Program-made: the position numbers and the translations under genes | Origin: Cloeon dipterum | Lineage: Eukaryota; Arthropoda; Insecta; Ephemeroptera; Baetidae | Assembly (NCBI RefSeq): GCF_949628265.1 | Contig: NC_088787.1 | Coordinates: 24,914,501 to 24,978,500 of the forward strand | Direction: 5' to 3' | Length of the DNA stretch: 64,000 nt | Notes under the pieces: generated by a model | Databases searched by the model: none | Seen by the model: only the letters and a program-made list of their open reading frames with translations | What the model was told of the DNA's origin: nothing | Shown: positions 23,201 to 36,589 of the stretch, one piece after another | Position numbering within the stretch: position 1 is the stretch's first letter | Layout of the letters: every line of letters begins with the position of its first letter

Positions 23201-23678
23201 TTGTCATACTGCTGGTGAACTGAGGGCGTTTGTGTAAATATGCCCGTGTTTTTTTATGAATTTTCTAGGCATCGTTCTCCGTAAATATGTGTTCCAGAAC
23301 TGCATTTTGATATCTTGTAATTGGCTCACTTCCGTGTACATATTTTTACTCACTATAATGTATGTATGTATTTTATTTTTCACGCACGGCAGATGTCACC
23401 AGGGGGATTTTTGCTATGCCACATTAATCAGAAATATTTTTCTTGCCTGACACTTACGGGCACACTTCAGATGTAGAAAATTTGTCATTTACGCTTCTCG
23501 CTCAGGCCGTTAAAACCATGTAAATTGAATTTTTTGGTTAGGGAACATGCGGAATTATTTCATGCTCGGGTTTTCGACTTCGAGGGAAATTCCCCGTTAA
23601 TTTATCTGGGCAAGCACTCCCGTGAATGTCTAAATTTTTTACTATGACAGATGTGAATCAGCTTGTTAAATACTTATC
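20207..23678. other. Divergent intergenic region between fibrinogen-domain and Piwi-like genes
   Basis: Starts with the 5' UTR of the fibrinogen-domain gene (GC-richer to about 20440). The rest is AT-rich without a recognisable gene and probably holds both promoters and non-coding first exons of the Piwi-like gene. Short frames near 22215-22831 and 22964-23450 have no supporting features. Confidence 0.5.
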
Positions 23679-23762
23679 GTGACTGTCCCCTATGAATACT
23701 ATTCATTTATAATTTCCCATGCGTTCGGCTTTCAGTTTTTCAGCCTAGAGCGTGTAGGAAAA

Positions 23763-26700
23763 ATGCTGCACAGCCTTGGTCTTTTCCCGTACAACAAAAC
23801 CAACAACACTGTGTTGACCAATGATGCCGGCCTACTGCTTGGTATGCCGCCCAACTTGGTCGGCAGTAATTTGCCTAACTTACAACAATGCTTGCCTGGG
23901 CTTACGGATACAGCCCTTTGGCATTTGCAGCCTGCTTACTGCATCACTCAGACACCTCCCGCACACTGCATTCCGCAGCCAATTCAGGTGAACACAAGTT
24001 TCACGAAGAACTGTTGAAAATTGTTATTCTTTAAATCCATTTTTTTCCTGAAGAGAGACATTTATTTTAACAGGATTCGTCTTGTCTTTAATTTAATTAA
24101 TGATTGAAAAGATAATTTATGGGCACTCGTATAATTTTAAAATTACCATTTATCTCCCTGAACAATTTAAAATGTTAGTATCTAACTCTAGAAGCAAATA
24201 TATATTTTTCATCATTAATTTTAACATCTTTTATTGGTTTAAAATAATTCCACAACACCTCACGCTCGAGCGGGTGTAATTCAAATAAAACTTCAAATTT
24301 TCCTTGAAATAATTATTAATTAGGGTTCCTAAATAATCGTTTTTAGTTAGAGAATGGCAATGGACAGGTGTACCCGCCGCCAATTGGTAGTTCATTGTCT
24401 CACGCCGTCATCCATCCTCCGACCAGCTTGTTTGGTGGCATCACGACCCCAGCGGCCACTCCGGCCGTCATTGCACCGCCAAGAGTGCTTGTTCAGCAGC
24501 CTTTGAAGCCGATGACCATTATGGATCCAATTCCGTTGCCGCAAGGTTGATTTTTTAACACTTAAGATCGTTAGATTTTTTGAATTAACTGTTCAGATGT
24601 TTACAATGGATCTGACTTTGACAACAACGGGGTTTCTTCCATTTTCGAATTCATTCCGATGCCAAAGAAGACCGATCTTACCACCGGAACTTCCAGCGGT
24701 CACTTAAGCCCAAAGAAGGAAAACGTGTTTCCAGAAGTTGAAGAACGCAAGATCAAAACTCCAGCACCGTTTGAGCCTGTGCTCCTTGAAGAGTGTCTGC
24801 CACAGCCTAATCCAATTACGATCGCAAAGAAGCCTGTTGATAAGCCAAAGCGATTGATTACAAGACCAGCCAAAATTTTGGACAAAAGAGGTGGGGATGT
24901 TTTGCAATATTTCATCATCTTGATTAAAATAATATATAATTACAGAGGAAAGAGCAAAGTATTTGGAGAAATTAAGTTATGTGTATTTTATTAATAAAAT
25001 CTCAAATGTAAGATTGCACATAGATCGAAAACCGTTTTAAAATTAAATGCTGTTAGATTTTTTAAATTTTTGCTTGTTAAATTATTTTATTAAAATTAAT
25101 AATCAATTAGTCATAAGCTTTTGCCTCTGTGTTAAACTAGTTTTGGATTTAATGTTTGGCAAAATTGAGGATTAAACTTAAGTCCTTTTAAATTGACTTC
25201 TTGAAAGAGTTATACTAAGTATATTATTAATTAAATATGAGTAATTGCTGAAAAAATGTAATCAAATGAATTTTTAGAATGATCGCATCGGTCTGGAAGT
25301 TTGTAGTACCAAGTAGTGGCAGAATCACCGTAAATTTATAGTAATTTCCAGTAAAATGTATTAAATAATATTTTTCGTTTTCAATGATGAAGAAATGCAA
25401 CCCCACAAAAGACAAATTTTGCACATGATTTTCTAGATTATGATAAATTTTCAGGTTGCACTGGCACAGTGTTGACTCTGCACGCAAACTTCTTCCCGGT
25501 CCACGTGGCTCAGATGCCGATTTACAAGTACTCATTGATCATCACCCCTAGCGTGCCCAACGAGAAGGGCGCTTTCCAGGGGGTGGTGCTTGGCTGCAGC
25601 CAGGCGCTTGGACACTTTGTTCTTCATTACGATTACATCTACTGCGCCAAGAAATTCATGGGAAATGTGCGTGACCCAGGCAGAAATTTACCTCAATGGA
25701 AATATTACATTTTTCTCTCTAGGCGCGCAAGTTGTTTAGCCAATACGAGGACAACACTTATCTGGTCACGCTGATTGAAGAAAATGGCGTTGGCAATTCT
25801 GAACGGGTGGTGGTCATCAACAAACTTCTTCGAAAGCTGCTGAAAGCGCTGAGCTGGTTCCAGGCTGGGAAAGTTTATTTTAGCAAGGATGACTCCTATC
25901 AGGTAAGTTAATTTTTCGGATAGATTTCAATAGAAGGTGAAATTTCTTTTATTCGTGAATGTTATTTGAGCTCAAGAAAATGACTTGTGAAGATGAAGAG
26001 AAAAAAACGAGCTTTTAAAGTGAAAAAATATTAATGACTTGTCTTGTGGATTTTGGTAAAGATACGATCCCTAATTGAGCGATCAGGCGGCTGGTCTGTG
26101 AAGCCAGGATTCTTACCAGTTGTGCTCAACTGCGAAACCGATATCTTGTTCAACGTTGACCTGGTGCACATGGTGATTCGACCAGACACTGCGTTTGAGC
26201 TTTACCAAGTCATGCAATCACGCAGCAAGAACTCAAACGCCGTCTTCAAGGAGGCCATCGTGGGCGAGCACGTGGTCACCATGTACAACGGTCGCGTTTA
26301 CAAGGTCAAGGACGTCACCTTCAAATTCAACCCGATGACTGAATTCAACTCTAATGACGGCCCAACCACCTTCGTGCATTTTTACCACCAGGTGACACTT
26401 CCATTTTCCTACTTTTCTATTCAGCTGGTGGTATTTCCTGATATTTTACGTTTTAGTTAGTTTTTCCATGGTTAAAGAAATGATAACCAATGATATTTTT
26501 CTCTAAAAGTAGCAGTAAAACAAAACAAAAACCTTTTCCTGATTCACTGCCCCCATTTTCCCTTCTAATTAAAGCCACGTAGTAAAATATCTTTCTTGTC
26601 AATTATGAACTAAAGTAATTGCTTGCTAGATATATAGGTAAAAACTATTGCTGAAAATCATCGCGAAACAAAAATCTGTTTTTCATCTTAACACATCAAA

Positions 26701-29243
26701 CAAATATGTCAACTGGAATCGTGACCCATTGCCCCATTTTTTGTTAGAAATATGGTGTCTCTATTGTGAACAAGAAGCAACCGCTGCTGATGGCACACAT
26801 CCTAAGTGAGGGAAAAGAAAAATCTGTAGTGTATCTTGTGCCTGAGCTGTGCTACCTCACTGGCTTCACGTCCGAGAATCGAAGGGACTTCTTCTTGATG
26901 AGGAACATTTATGACGAAATCTCCACCACGCCAAAAGTTGGCCAGCTGAAAGTTGGCCAGTTCGTCAAAACATTTTCCGAAGCCAAGAATGAAAAAGTAG
27001 GTGCAATCGCTGACAATTTTTTTAAATTATATTCACCACGAATTATCATCGCTGCGCAGGTACAAGAAATTTTGCGAGAGTGGAAATTGTCCTTTGGCAG
27101 CGAGATGGTCAGTTTCAAGGGACGACACCTGCCGGCCGAGCTGGCAAAGGTTCGCAGTGGACGCAACCCAAGTAGCGCCCGCAACCTCTTCGACTGGTCC
27201 GAGGACTTCCGCAGTACATATTCGCAATTTTTCCATAATTCACTTGACCATCAACCCTCTTTCTCACCCTCCAGCGTACCGAATGCTGCACTGCATGCCG
27301 ATCAAGAAGTGGGCCGTGTTGGTGCCCGCGCAGCATGTCAAGGCAAGCGACCGGTTCATTATATGTCTGCAGTCGACCTGCGCCGCGCTGGGCATCACCC
27401 TGGCCAAACCGTTCATCATACAAATCGAGTCTGACGAAGTCAACTGTTACCTGCGCGAACTGAAGAAGCTGTTCGCCAAGGAGAGGCCGCAAATCGTCGT
27501 TTTTATCTTGGCCTGTAACCGCAAGGACAAGTACAGCGCCATTAAGAAGTACTGCACCGTCGAACATGGAGGTTATTCCAATTCCAATTCGAAAATAAGA
27601 ATTTTTAACCAGAAATTAAGATAATAATATTTGTAGATTATTTCTAACGCTGGAACTCCTTTACTATTATGGAAAGAGTTATTATTTTATCATTTGCACA
27701 TTTTTAAAACGCATTTTTAGGAAAATAACTTTATTTGCCGCTTTTTTTAGACTAACCAATCTAAAGTGATTTCTTGCGCACTTACATGTTCAAAATGGCC
27801 CACTATGTGTTAAAACTTAGCTCAGGTTAACAAATCTGAAGTTTGCCAAATTTAATGCAACTTGTTATGCTATGGAAATCTCATCCTAAAATGTAAAATA
27901 ACTTAGTTTAAATTGTGCAACACGTATTCTACAATTGGTTTGAAATACTATGCCCATGAATTAATGAAAATGTAAAATTGTAGTTGCAAGTCAAGTGCTG
28001 ACAGTGAAGAGCATGGACCAGAAGTACGACTTCCCCGTGGCGAAGCGTTTGGCTGTGCAGCTGAACTGCAAGGTGGGTGGCACGCCATGGAGCGTGGAGG
28101 TGCCGCTAACGCTGGGCATGGTGATCGGAGTGGACATGAGCGTGGATACGCGCAACCGCAACTCCACCTTCTGCAGCGTGGTGGCCTCGTTCGACAGCGA
28201 CTTCTCGCGCTTCCATTCCGCCACCTTTGAGTTTGCCACTGGCGATTTTGAGCAGATGAGCGTGCAGCTGTGCGAGCATGTGACCATGGCACTGCAAAAC
28301 TTCAAGCTGCAGCACCACAACCTGCCCAAGGTCATCATTCTTTACCGCGACGGGGTCGCCAACCGAAAGCTGCAGCACATTTTCCACAGGGAGTTGCCGC
28401 TCATGCAGGTGCGTGAACTGCTTTCCATTTTTTTCCACATATTAAAATGCTGAATCAATATCAGAGCAACATTTTCAAATTATTTTAGTGGAGGATAAGA
28501 GCAAAGAAATGGACTTTCTATTTAATTTTTGGTGAGCTTTCCTATATTTATCTTAATAGCAACAACTATTGTATCTTGAATTTTTTAACTTATTTCATCC
28601 CAGTACGCCTGTTTTCCCAATTTGTTCATTCCTGATTAAATATAATCAGAGAGCAGTTAAAGAACTTCTCAAACCTGAAATTACTGGTCTTTGGCACTTT
28701 GTGATTGCAGAAATGGCTGAATGAAGTCTACAAAGGCAGTGAATGGCGGCTGACCTACGTTGTGGTCAATAAGCACAGCAACACCAAAATTTACGCCAAC
28801 GGAAACGCCAACCCGCCGACAGGAACGGTCGTTGACACTTGCATCACGAATCCTGACAGGTTTGAAGTTCTATTCTTTCTTTTTATTTCTTTATTCTCTT
28901 AACATGTTTTCTTGCCAGGTACGATTTCTTGTTACTGAGCGGCCAGACCCAGCGCAAGGCGGCTAGTTTCACCCACTACAACGTGCTCTTCGACAACACC
29001 AGTCTCACCCCAGATCGATTGCAGAGGCTCACGTACAAGATGACTCATCTCTACTTCAACATGAAGGTAATCTAATTAACCTAATCCCTGTGTGATAGTT
29101 AAAACAATGATTTGGTCCATTTTCAGGGTACTGTTCGTGTGCCCGCCCCTCTGCGTTACGCATCACGCCTCGTCGCTGTTGTAAGCAACATTTTGCACAA
29201 GCCACCACATCCCAACTTGAGCGATGTCCTGCATTTCCTTTAA
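23763..29243 (+). CDS. Piwi-clade Argonaute with altered slicer triad
   Basis: Thirteen exons: 23763-23987, 24347-24545, 24597-24890, 25455-25666, 25723-25902, ~26062-26391 (start could be 26080), 26748-26996, 27060-27213, 27275-27571, 27984-28408, 28711-28859, 28919-29066, 29127-29243. Phases join to about 992 residues. Order: a proline-rich N-terminal region (1-240) without RG repeats, N/L1 region from GTVLTLHANFFPV, PAZ (about 380-500), MID (about 620-715) with the 5'-phosphate pocket pattern Y..IKK...SQV, and PIWI ending LHFL. Piwi-clade signatures include SFTHYNVLFDN and LQRLTYKMTHLYFN. Catalytic aspartates are present in GVD (Asp764) and YRDGV (Asp836), but the motif normally YAHKL reads YASRL (Ser967). 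Piwi proteins bind piRNAs and silence transposons. Upstream sequence is open in frame, so the true start may lie in an earlier exon. Confidence 0.88.
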
Positions 29244-29308
29244 AAGTAGATCAAATGATTCTCAATTGTTGTTACCAATGCCCGTCTTAATAATTTGAAT
29301 TACTACTT

Positions 29309-29314
29309 AATAAA
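29309..29314 (+). terminator. Poly(A) signal AATAAA of the Piwi-like gene
   Basis: Canonical hexamer 66 bp after the stop codon. Confidence 0.7.
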
Positions 29315-29423
29315 ATAGATTGTAAAGTTGAAGTTATTTGATTTCATTTTTACTGGAAACGCTAAGGTTAGAATTGAATTGAAAAGAAGGAAAATTTTGT
29401 CTTAAAACCAGCGGCAAATTTAC

Positions 29424-29429
29424 TTTATT
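29424..29429 (-). terminator. Poly(A) signal of the IFRD1-like gene
   Basis: AATAAA on the minus strand, 57 bp after the stop. It faces the Piwi-like poly(A) signal about 110 bp away, so the two 3' ends converge closely. Confidence 0.65.
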
Positions 29430-29485
29430 GCTTAAAATGTACAATATGATGCAAAAACAACACAGGTTGGTTGGATTAAGCGTGG

Positions 29486-32400
29486 CTAGCAGGAGGCTGC
29501 TGCTGAGCGTTTGTCCCGGTTTTTGGACCTTGAGATGGTCCTCGCTTTGAAGGCAGCTGCGTTCATCAGGTGCTGGAAACCAAGGCAATCAATATAATTT
29601 GCATAGTATTGCCAGATACAAAATTTCAAACTTTCAAAATATCCGATTTGAAAATGGTCGAAATTTGCTAATTCATGTGTTAACTTAATTCTGTGGTACT
29701 CACCCTCTCGAGCTTTGTGACCTTATGGGTGGGTGTAGCCGCATTGATGGGATCACCTAGCTGGAACACCTGCCTGAGCAGGTCGTTCTGCGCGAGGTGC
29801 AGGTTGAGCCCAGAGCCGAGCACCTGGCAGAAGGCCTCATAGTGCTTGCGCAGGGCCCACGTGCCCAGCTCAAGACACTCCTGTCCGAAGCGGATTTTCA
29901 GCTCTGGCGCGCGGCCCTCCTCTATATAGGCCAGGATTTCGCGGAATGAGCTGCGTTGCGCCTTGCGCTCCTTCTTGGCACGGAAGCGGCTTGAGTCTGT
30001 TGCCAGCGCCGCCAGCAGCTCGCAAACCTACAAAAATCGTAAAAAAACAACATTTAAAGCACTACATTTTGAGAAGCAAATAAATGAAGAGATGGGATGT
30101 ATTATAAACTAGTCTAATAATTACCATTAATTTAATTCCCAAACCCAAACTAGGTTCCAGAACCAAAAACTCTTGAAAAATTTCATGATTAGGGCATTAA
30201 GTAAAATTATTTTATTTTTCATTTTAAAAAATAATTAAAAATAAATTGCTCTTTGAGGAAAATGCAAAAGTTATATAAATTCAGATAAATGTCCTGGAAG
30301 TGTGTAGTATGCGCTGAAAATTCAAAATAATACTCTAATTTGTGCATTTTGCTATTGTTACAGTCAAATCTATTTGATTTGATCAAAATTGCGCAATTAT
30401 TGAGGTTTGTGTAATCAGGCGTAAGTCTTCCAGTACAAAAGGAAAGTTTTTGCGCAGTTGAGTTGTTTGGTTTCCCTCCGCTAATTGTCTCAGTGATGTA
30501 AGCAGTATTATTTAGCATTACACCGTATTGCATGAGGTTAGACAAGTTCTCAATGGCTTTGATGACAGGTTGGAAAAAGAACAACAGTTATAGCGACTTG
30601 GTGTCATTTTTAACCAAGTGGATTTATTTTTATTAACATCAACTCATTTTTTTGTTTCGCGCGTTTAAGCAGTTCCTGCTTGTCACATTTTGAAAATATA
30701 TGATATTTTGATACATAACATTACACATTAAAAAAATATACACAAAATCATTTACACTACACCTACTATAAATTAAAAAATATTATTTTCCTTGTCTGAT
30801 CCTACTTTTCCCTAAAAATACGAAAAATGCAAACTTAAAGGTAACAAGACATTTTCTCACCTGTTCAGGAGCGTCCAGTGGTTTGATCTCGTGCATGACC
30901 GCAAGAGCCTCGCCAGCAGCAACGCGGACGTCGAGGTGTCCAGAGCCGAGCATGTCGATGAGGTGCTCTTGTCCGACGGCGTCCAGGTTCTGGCATCCAT
31001 CAACCGTGGCAAGCAGTGTCCAGCCGGAGAGGGCGGCTGCGTGCAGGGCGGCCGTATCGGCTGTAATATTTGGCGTGTGGCCATCACCTTTCAGGTACGA
31101 GCCGCTGAACACATCCGCCAGCAGCCGCTCGCTGGCCAGCGCCTCTGATGGCTCAAGCTCAGTGAGGAACGCCAGTACCGCCAGAGACCAACAGCACTGT
31201 GACAAAAATTGATAATTTTTTATTTAAGTTGACTGATTACTTGAAATTTAAAAGTTATAGAATACAAATTTTTAACTAAATTATTTTGACTTGCAAAAAA
31301 AATAATCCAGGCTATACTTCCAAAACAAAATCAACTAATCAGGTCTAACCAATTTGAAAAAAATAGCAGTTTCTAAGGAAATCTGTGATGAGACAGCTTC
31401 TTGTAGAGTTGAAATTTGTAAACTTTCAAGAATTATTAGAAACTCTAAGAGTTGTCACAGTAAACAATTAGAAATAAAAATTATTATTGAACGGTGGTGG
31501 AGGACAAACCTTAGCTCTGGCATGCGGATTGGCAGAAGCGTCAGCTGCTACTTGGAGCAGGGTTGTGGACAACGAGGCAGCCACTTCCTCAGCCTCATCG
31601 CAGGCGCCAAGACACACACAGAGCAGCGGCGCCAACTGGGCTGCAGCCTCCTGTTCAGCACCACGCCCCCGGCGCAGGCTTGCACGTATCGCTTCACTCA
31701 GCGTCATATATCTGCGAAATTTAGTTTTTTTTAAATAGCTGTCAAGCACCAAATTAAAAAAAAGAATTAAAAAGTTTCTCAAACAAATAAAAATAGCCTG
31801 TATAAAAAATATCCCATAAATTCAAATATTTATATAATATTTATATGTCACAGTTTATTAAATTTGGAAAATTAAATATCACTAGGACTGTCAAATTTAA
31901 ACCATCGATTATTTTATTCTAAGCTTCCAATCGTTCCGGGCCCGTCAATGCCTCAATTGAGCACGAATTACACAGTTTGAAGCCATTTGAACTTTGAACC
32001 ATGCAACGATAAAAAACTTCCTTACGATAAAAAAGCTTTCAAATTTAAAAAAAAACACATAAATGAAAATCGTAATACGTTTCCTTTGCTACGACTTTTG
32101 AGTGCAGTTGGAAAATTTTTTAAGGGATTTTTTTAGTTCGTTAGTTGAGGACAACTCTCCTCCCTAAGAAATTGAAAGAGTTGTGAAAATTTTCAATGAT
32201 TATGCAAAGTTTTAGGAGCAGAGACGTCAGTTAGGTATTAACCATGTCAAAAAAACCTTAAAAACAGTCTATAACCATCTAAATGGAACATAAAAAGTCT
32301 GAAAACACAGTCTTATTTTCACAGCCCTTAATTACCACTTAAATTATCATATAAGTGGCTGAGTTATCAGACGAGCATCTTTTTCTGACTAAATGTTTCA

Positions 32401-34357
32401 ATTGTTGTGCAAGTCTTAATCAGTGGCGATAAGCCAATCGATTGACATTTGCAACCCAGCTAAATATTTAGCCGTCTCATTTGTTTACTAATTCGCAACC
32501 AACCTGTCAAAAACGAAGTCAGGTAGGTACTTTTTCGAGAGAGCAGTCGCCATTGACTGGAGGGCCTGCGTGCGCGTTTGCGCCGATTTCTCGCTCAAAT
32601 TCTCCACGCATTCGAGCAGCTTCTCCTCAAACGCCTCCTCCTGCGACTTCTCGTCCACTTCGGCCTCAGCTATTTCGAAAATGCAGCGAATCAGTTGGCA
32701 TTTCCACGATCAGAATTTAAAAGCCCAATAATTTTACCTTCGTCAGGAATGGACGAGGAGGCGATGCTCACCACACTGGCGTTGTCCAGGATTGACTCAT
32801 CGTCAGAGACGTTCTCCACGCGGCCTCTGCCTGCAAAAACGCGATGTTTGCTCAGTTAGCCATGTTATTCAGAAAATTTGTCGCTTCAGATGTCAATAAA
32901 TAATTCCAATAATTTATTTTAAGCTCCTAAATATCAGTGAAAGGTAATTTCTATCGTTGTATATTTAGAGTCCTCGTTTTATTACTTTGTTGATTATTTA
33001 CACCGTACAATATAATTAGAAAAATGGCGTCCAACTAGTCACTCTTCAAAAACGTGAACAGATAAAAATATAATTTATGGAACAGCAGGCTGTCCCTTTG
33101 ATTTCGTCATCGGCAATACATTGATTAGATAGAACAACTGCAATTATTACGCAAATTATGCAATTTTTTCGCATCCTCCTGCAATCATTGCTCATACCAA
33201 ATCTCTACTAACTCCATTAAAAGGCAACGGAAAAGAGACAATAAATAAAAAATCAAACTTTAAAAATATTATTCACTATAGATCTAAATAAAAGAGACGA
33301 AGAAATTATAATAAAGTCACCTATTTCGACTAAAAACTATGTTAAGCATACATAAAATTTGTCTTTTATTTTCATCAGTATAGCAAGGCAAATTTAATAT
33401 TCTTTATTCAGCGGAAGCAACGGCTTCTGTTGGCAATAAATAATATTGTAAATTAAGGTGTCCGTGTTAAATTGGCAAAAACATTTTTTTTTTATTTTTT
33501 ATTTTTCAGCTTATGATAAATTGTCAATAAAGCGTAAGAATGAGGAGTTTACAGTTTAAATGAATACTATAAACAAAAAGGAGGAATTTGAACTATCATT
33601 ATAGCTTGGCCGGCTTCAGACTTCCGACACTCCTGGGAAAAAGAAAATAAAAGCGGAAAATCCACTGAGCAGCCAGAGCCAGACAAACTTGGTCAACGCC
33701 TCAATACGCTACAACGACCTTGCAAAATGCTTTAGTTTTGCTTCCACAACCTGTCTAGCAACGGTTGTGCAACTCTCGTTTCCGCGTGAGCACGAGAAGT
33801 GAGAGCAACCTCAGGTTATTAGCAATTATAGCTGACTTCCTACAATTTAAAATGTGCGTCAATAAAAAACTCATGCATAAAAAAATGACCCAAATTAATT
33901 TAAATCTAGCGTAATTTGGGCCTTTCAGAAATGTTTTGCTGTTCAAAAAAGAACGAAGGTTGCGAGACAATTTCGTCAATGTCAAAGCGAGTTGGCAATC
34001 GCGACGGGATTTTCGATGTGACGCACTTTGGCCCGCGGAGAAAATCACCCTTCGCCCACTGGAATGGCACGCCCTCTTGTAGAAGGGCCACGTGAGGCGA
34101 GGCCCGCGATACGCGATCGACGGCCCCCAGACCAGACGGCCCTAAACTGGGCCTGACTCGAGAAAGACCGACGTCACGAATGTTGGCTCATTCCGTGCAA
34201 AACGCGACACGGCTCGATAAAATAAAAACAGCCGCTCTCGAGGGTTCCACGTGACTCTCGGGGCTGTCTGGACCACGGGGGCCCGTCCCTTGACCCAGGC
34301 CCATGACTCACCGCGCTGGTGGCCGTTGGCGGACTTCTTTTTCCCTCCTTTCGGCAT
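29486..34357 (-). CDS. IFRD1: Interferon-related developmental regulator (IFRD1/IFRD2) family protein
   Basis: Seven exons in transcript order: 34357-34312, 32830-32738, 32669-32504, 31711-31510, 31196-30861, 30027-29704, 29572-29486. Phases join to 417 residues, close to the animal family length of about 440-450. It begins MPKGGKKK as in the family, continues with an acidic serine-rich segment, then an armadillo-like helical repeat domain (MTLSEAI, CCWSLAVLAF) and the hallmark C-terminal block HLMNAAAFKART followed by SRSKNRDKR. IFRD proteins are nuclear/cytoplasmic transcriptional co-regulators linked to differentiation, and ribosome association has been reported for some members. The 1.5-kb first intron is AT-rich and looks empty. 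Confidence is high for the family; IFRD1 and IFRD2 are not distinguished in insects. Confidence 0.92.
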
Positions 34358-36589
34358 ATTTCGGCGATTCGGCGGCCGACTCTGGTACAGCACGACGACG
34401 TCGACGGTGGCGGCCGACGATCAAGACCTTGGGCTGGCCGACCAGTGCTTTTCTGCTGCGACACTCGACACCGTATTCGACGAACGCACACTACTCTCTG
34501 AGGCCGAATTCGGCGCGACGCAGCACATGGTTCGGTGAAGAACTCGCCAGATGTGCGAAAAAGCTGATGCGAGTTGCGAGTTCGTGAGTCACTCTCTGGG
34601 CGCTCGCGACTTGCATGCACTCGCACACTACCGTCGTTTCGTCAGCCGAGGGAGGGCGTGCCTGCAAAAGGAGGGGGCGCCACCCGCATGCTTCGAATGA
34701 TTAGGCCAATAATGAAGCAGCTTTGAATTTCGCGCTCATTTCCGGAATGTATTCGCGCCTTCAGTTCATCAATCAAAAGTTGCATTTATATGTATAGTTA
34801 CTTCTTCATCCACTAGGTGTCACGAGCAGTCACAAGTAAGCCTGATTCGCTTGCTGGTTGCCAACAAATCTTTAGCGCGAAATTGACTTGGTTTGCCCGC
34901 GGCGTGATAGAACACGGACATGGGAACAACAAGCTCGTATTATTCGTATTATTCGTGTTTCGTGTATTGCTGGTTTCGAGATTCCACCATTCCCACTACT
35001 ACTGAGCACATTAGAGGACTATTCCTCTCGAGGGAATAGTCTGGATATTACTCGCTCGAAGCTCAAACTCCATAATTTTTAACATTTTTAATGCTTTTAC
35101 CGCTTTTACCTCATTTCGCCATCCGCACGATTTATTTTTTTATTACATCGCGCTGCGTCATTATTTCGTATTTTATATCACTCCCAAACAAATTTCCCAA
35201 ATTTCATAACAAAAGCCTTAAGACAGATACGTTATTTTTGAAACATGAAAGCATAAAAACGCCATTAAATCATCCGATTAGATAAACAAAAAAGCGATAA
35301 CTTTTTATAATTTGCTATCCTTTGGCACGATCGATCTAGATAAATCTATACAGGATATTTTTAAAACAATTTTTTTGCAATTATGACAATTATGCGTGCA
35401 TCGCTATTATAATAGTGGTTAGGAGATGAATCAGGATGAACGCACGTAATGTTATAAGCTTTTTACGCAACAGCTTACTAATAGGAAAAGTAATAATAAA
35501 TTATCATTGTTTCCGGGTGTTAAGTATTTTTCCATTTATCGTTACACAAAGAAAAAATATCGTTAGATATATTGGATCAGATGTTCTTTAATATTTTAAA
35601 CAATTTTATCAATGCGCTATAATATAATAATTACTCGGCTTCAACCCAGTCGCAACGCAACACAGTGGATTTTATTATTATTATTTATTATTATTATTAT
35701 TTATCCTCCGTGTTTATTTATAAGTACTGGAGGCACTACTTTTTGCAGTGCTGCTAAACAGTTGCAGATCTCTGTTGATTAATGCTACAATGCAAAGAAA
35801 CTTCAATGAATGATCGCAAAAACCAAAATGGACAATTTATGCGTTGCAGGTAGTCCGATTAAAAGGTTGAATTACCCCAAAGTTTTTTATGATATAATAT
35901 AATTATATACATTCAAAATGCAAAAATATTAGATAACGGTTTCTTACTCTCACATTTCGTTCAATTGAATTTTTTCGCACATTTTTTATACAAAGAGCAC
36001 AGCAAATTTTAAAAAGTTAAGTTAGTTGTTCCTAACTAAAAGACAAATTTTGCACTTAATAAAGTTGATCAATAAAATGGCAAAATACGGGATATGGTTT
36101 TGCGTGTTTTATAATAAACATTCGCGCGGAAATAATTTTTTCTTGTTTTCGGATTGCTCCCATGCTAAAAATATTGAGAAAATTTGTGTTTTTGCTTTTT
36201 TTCCCAGGTTTGCAACAACGAAACCATATAATCATTAAAACTTACAAATTTCTTAATCAGGCCAAGTTGTGGAAAGCTTTCGCAATTGAATGCAATAAAT
36301 ATATTAAAACAAATTTGAAGATTCAGAAGGCAGAGCGGTGGAACTAAGATTATACAAAAAGGTGCTAATATTCTAGAAACGTTCACGAGAGATGCCTCGG
36401 CAACAGCGAGAAACGACCTTAAAGGAGCGCTTTCTTTTTTCGCTCTGCACACGCACATCTGTCAAGTGCCATGCACGCTGTTGGTGGGCAAAAAATGGTC
36501 AGGTTGAGAGGAGGGGCACCTTCAGAGGAGAGAACGACTGCCCTAGAAATACGACCTAAGTCAGTCGCTGAGTGGAGACATTCGAAACC
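34358..36589. other. Divergent intergenic region, IFRD1-like to JHBP/takeout-like
   Basis: The first ~350 bp are GC-rich (34358-34720) and probably form the IFRD1-like promoter/5' UTR. The rest is AT-rich, includes a TTA/ATT microsatellite, and shows no gene. Confidence 0.55.
35671..35704. repeat. (ATT)n microsatellite
   Basis: Tandem TTA/ATT triplets with one interruption, in AT-rich intergenic DNA. Confidence 0.85.

Noticed and set aside
27115-27567. 150-codon minus-strand frame
   Set aside because: Antisense shadow of the MID-domain exon of the Piwi-like gene.
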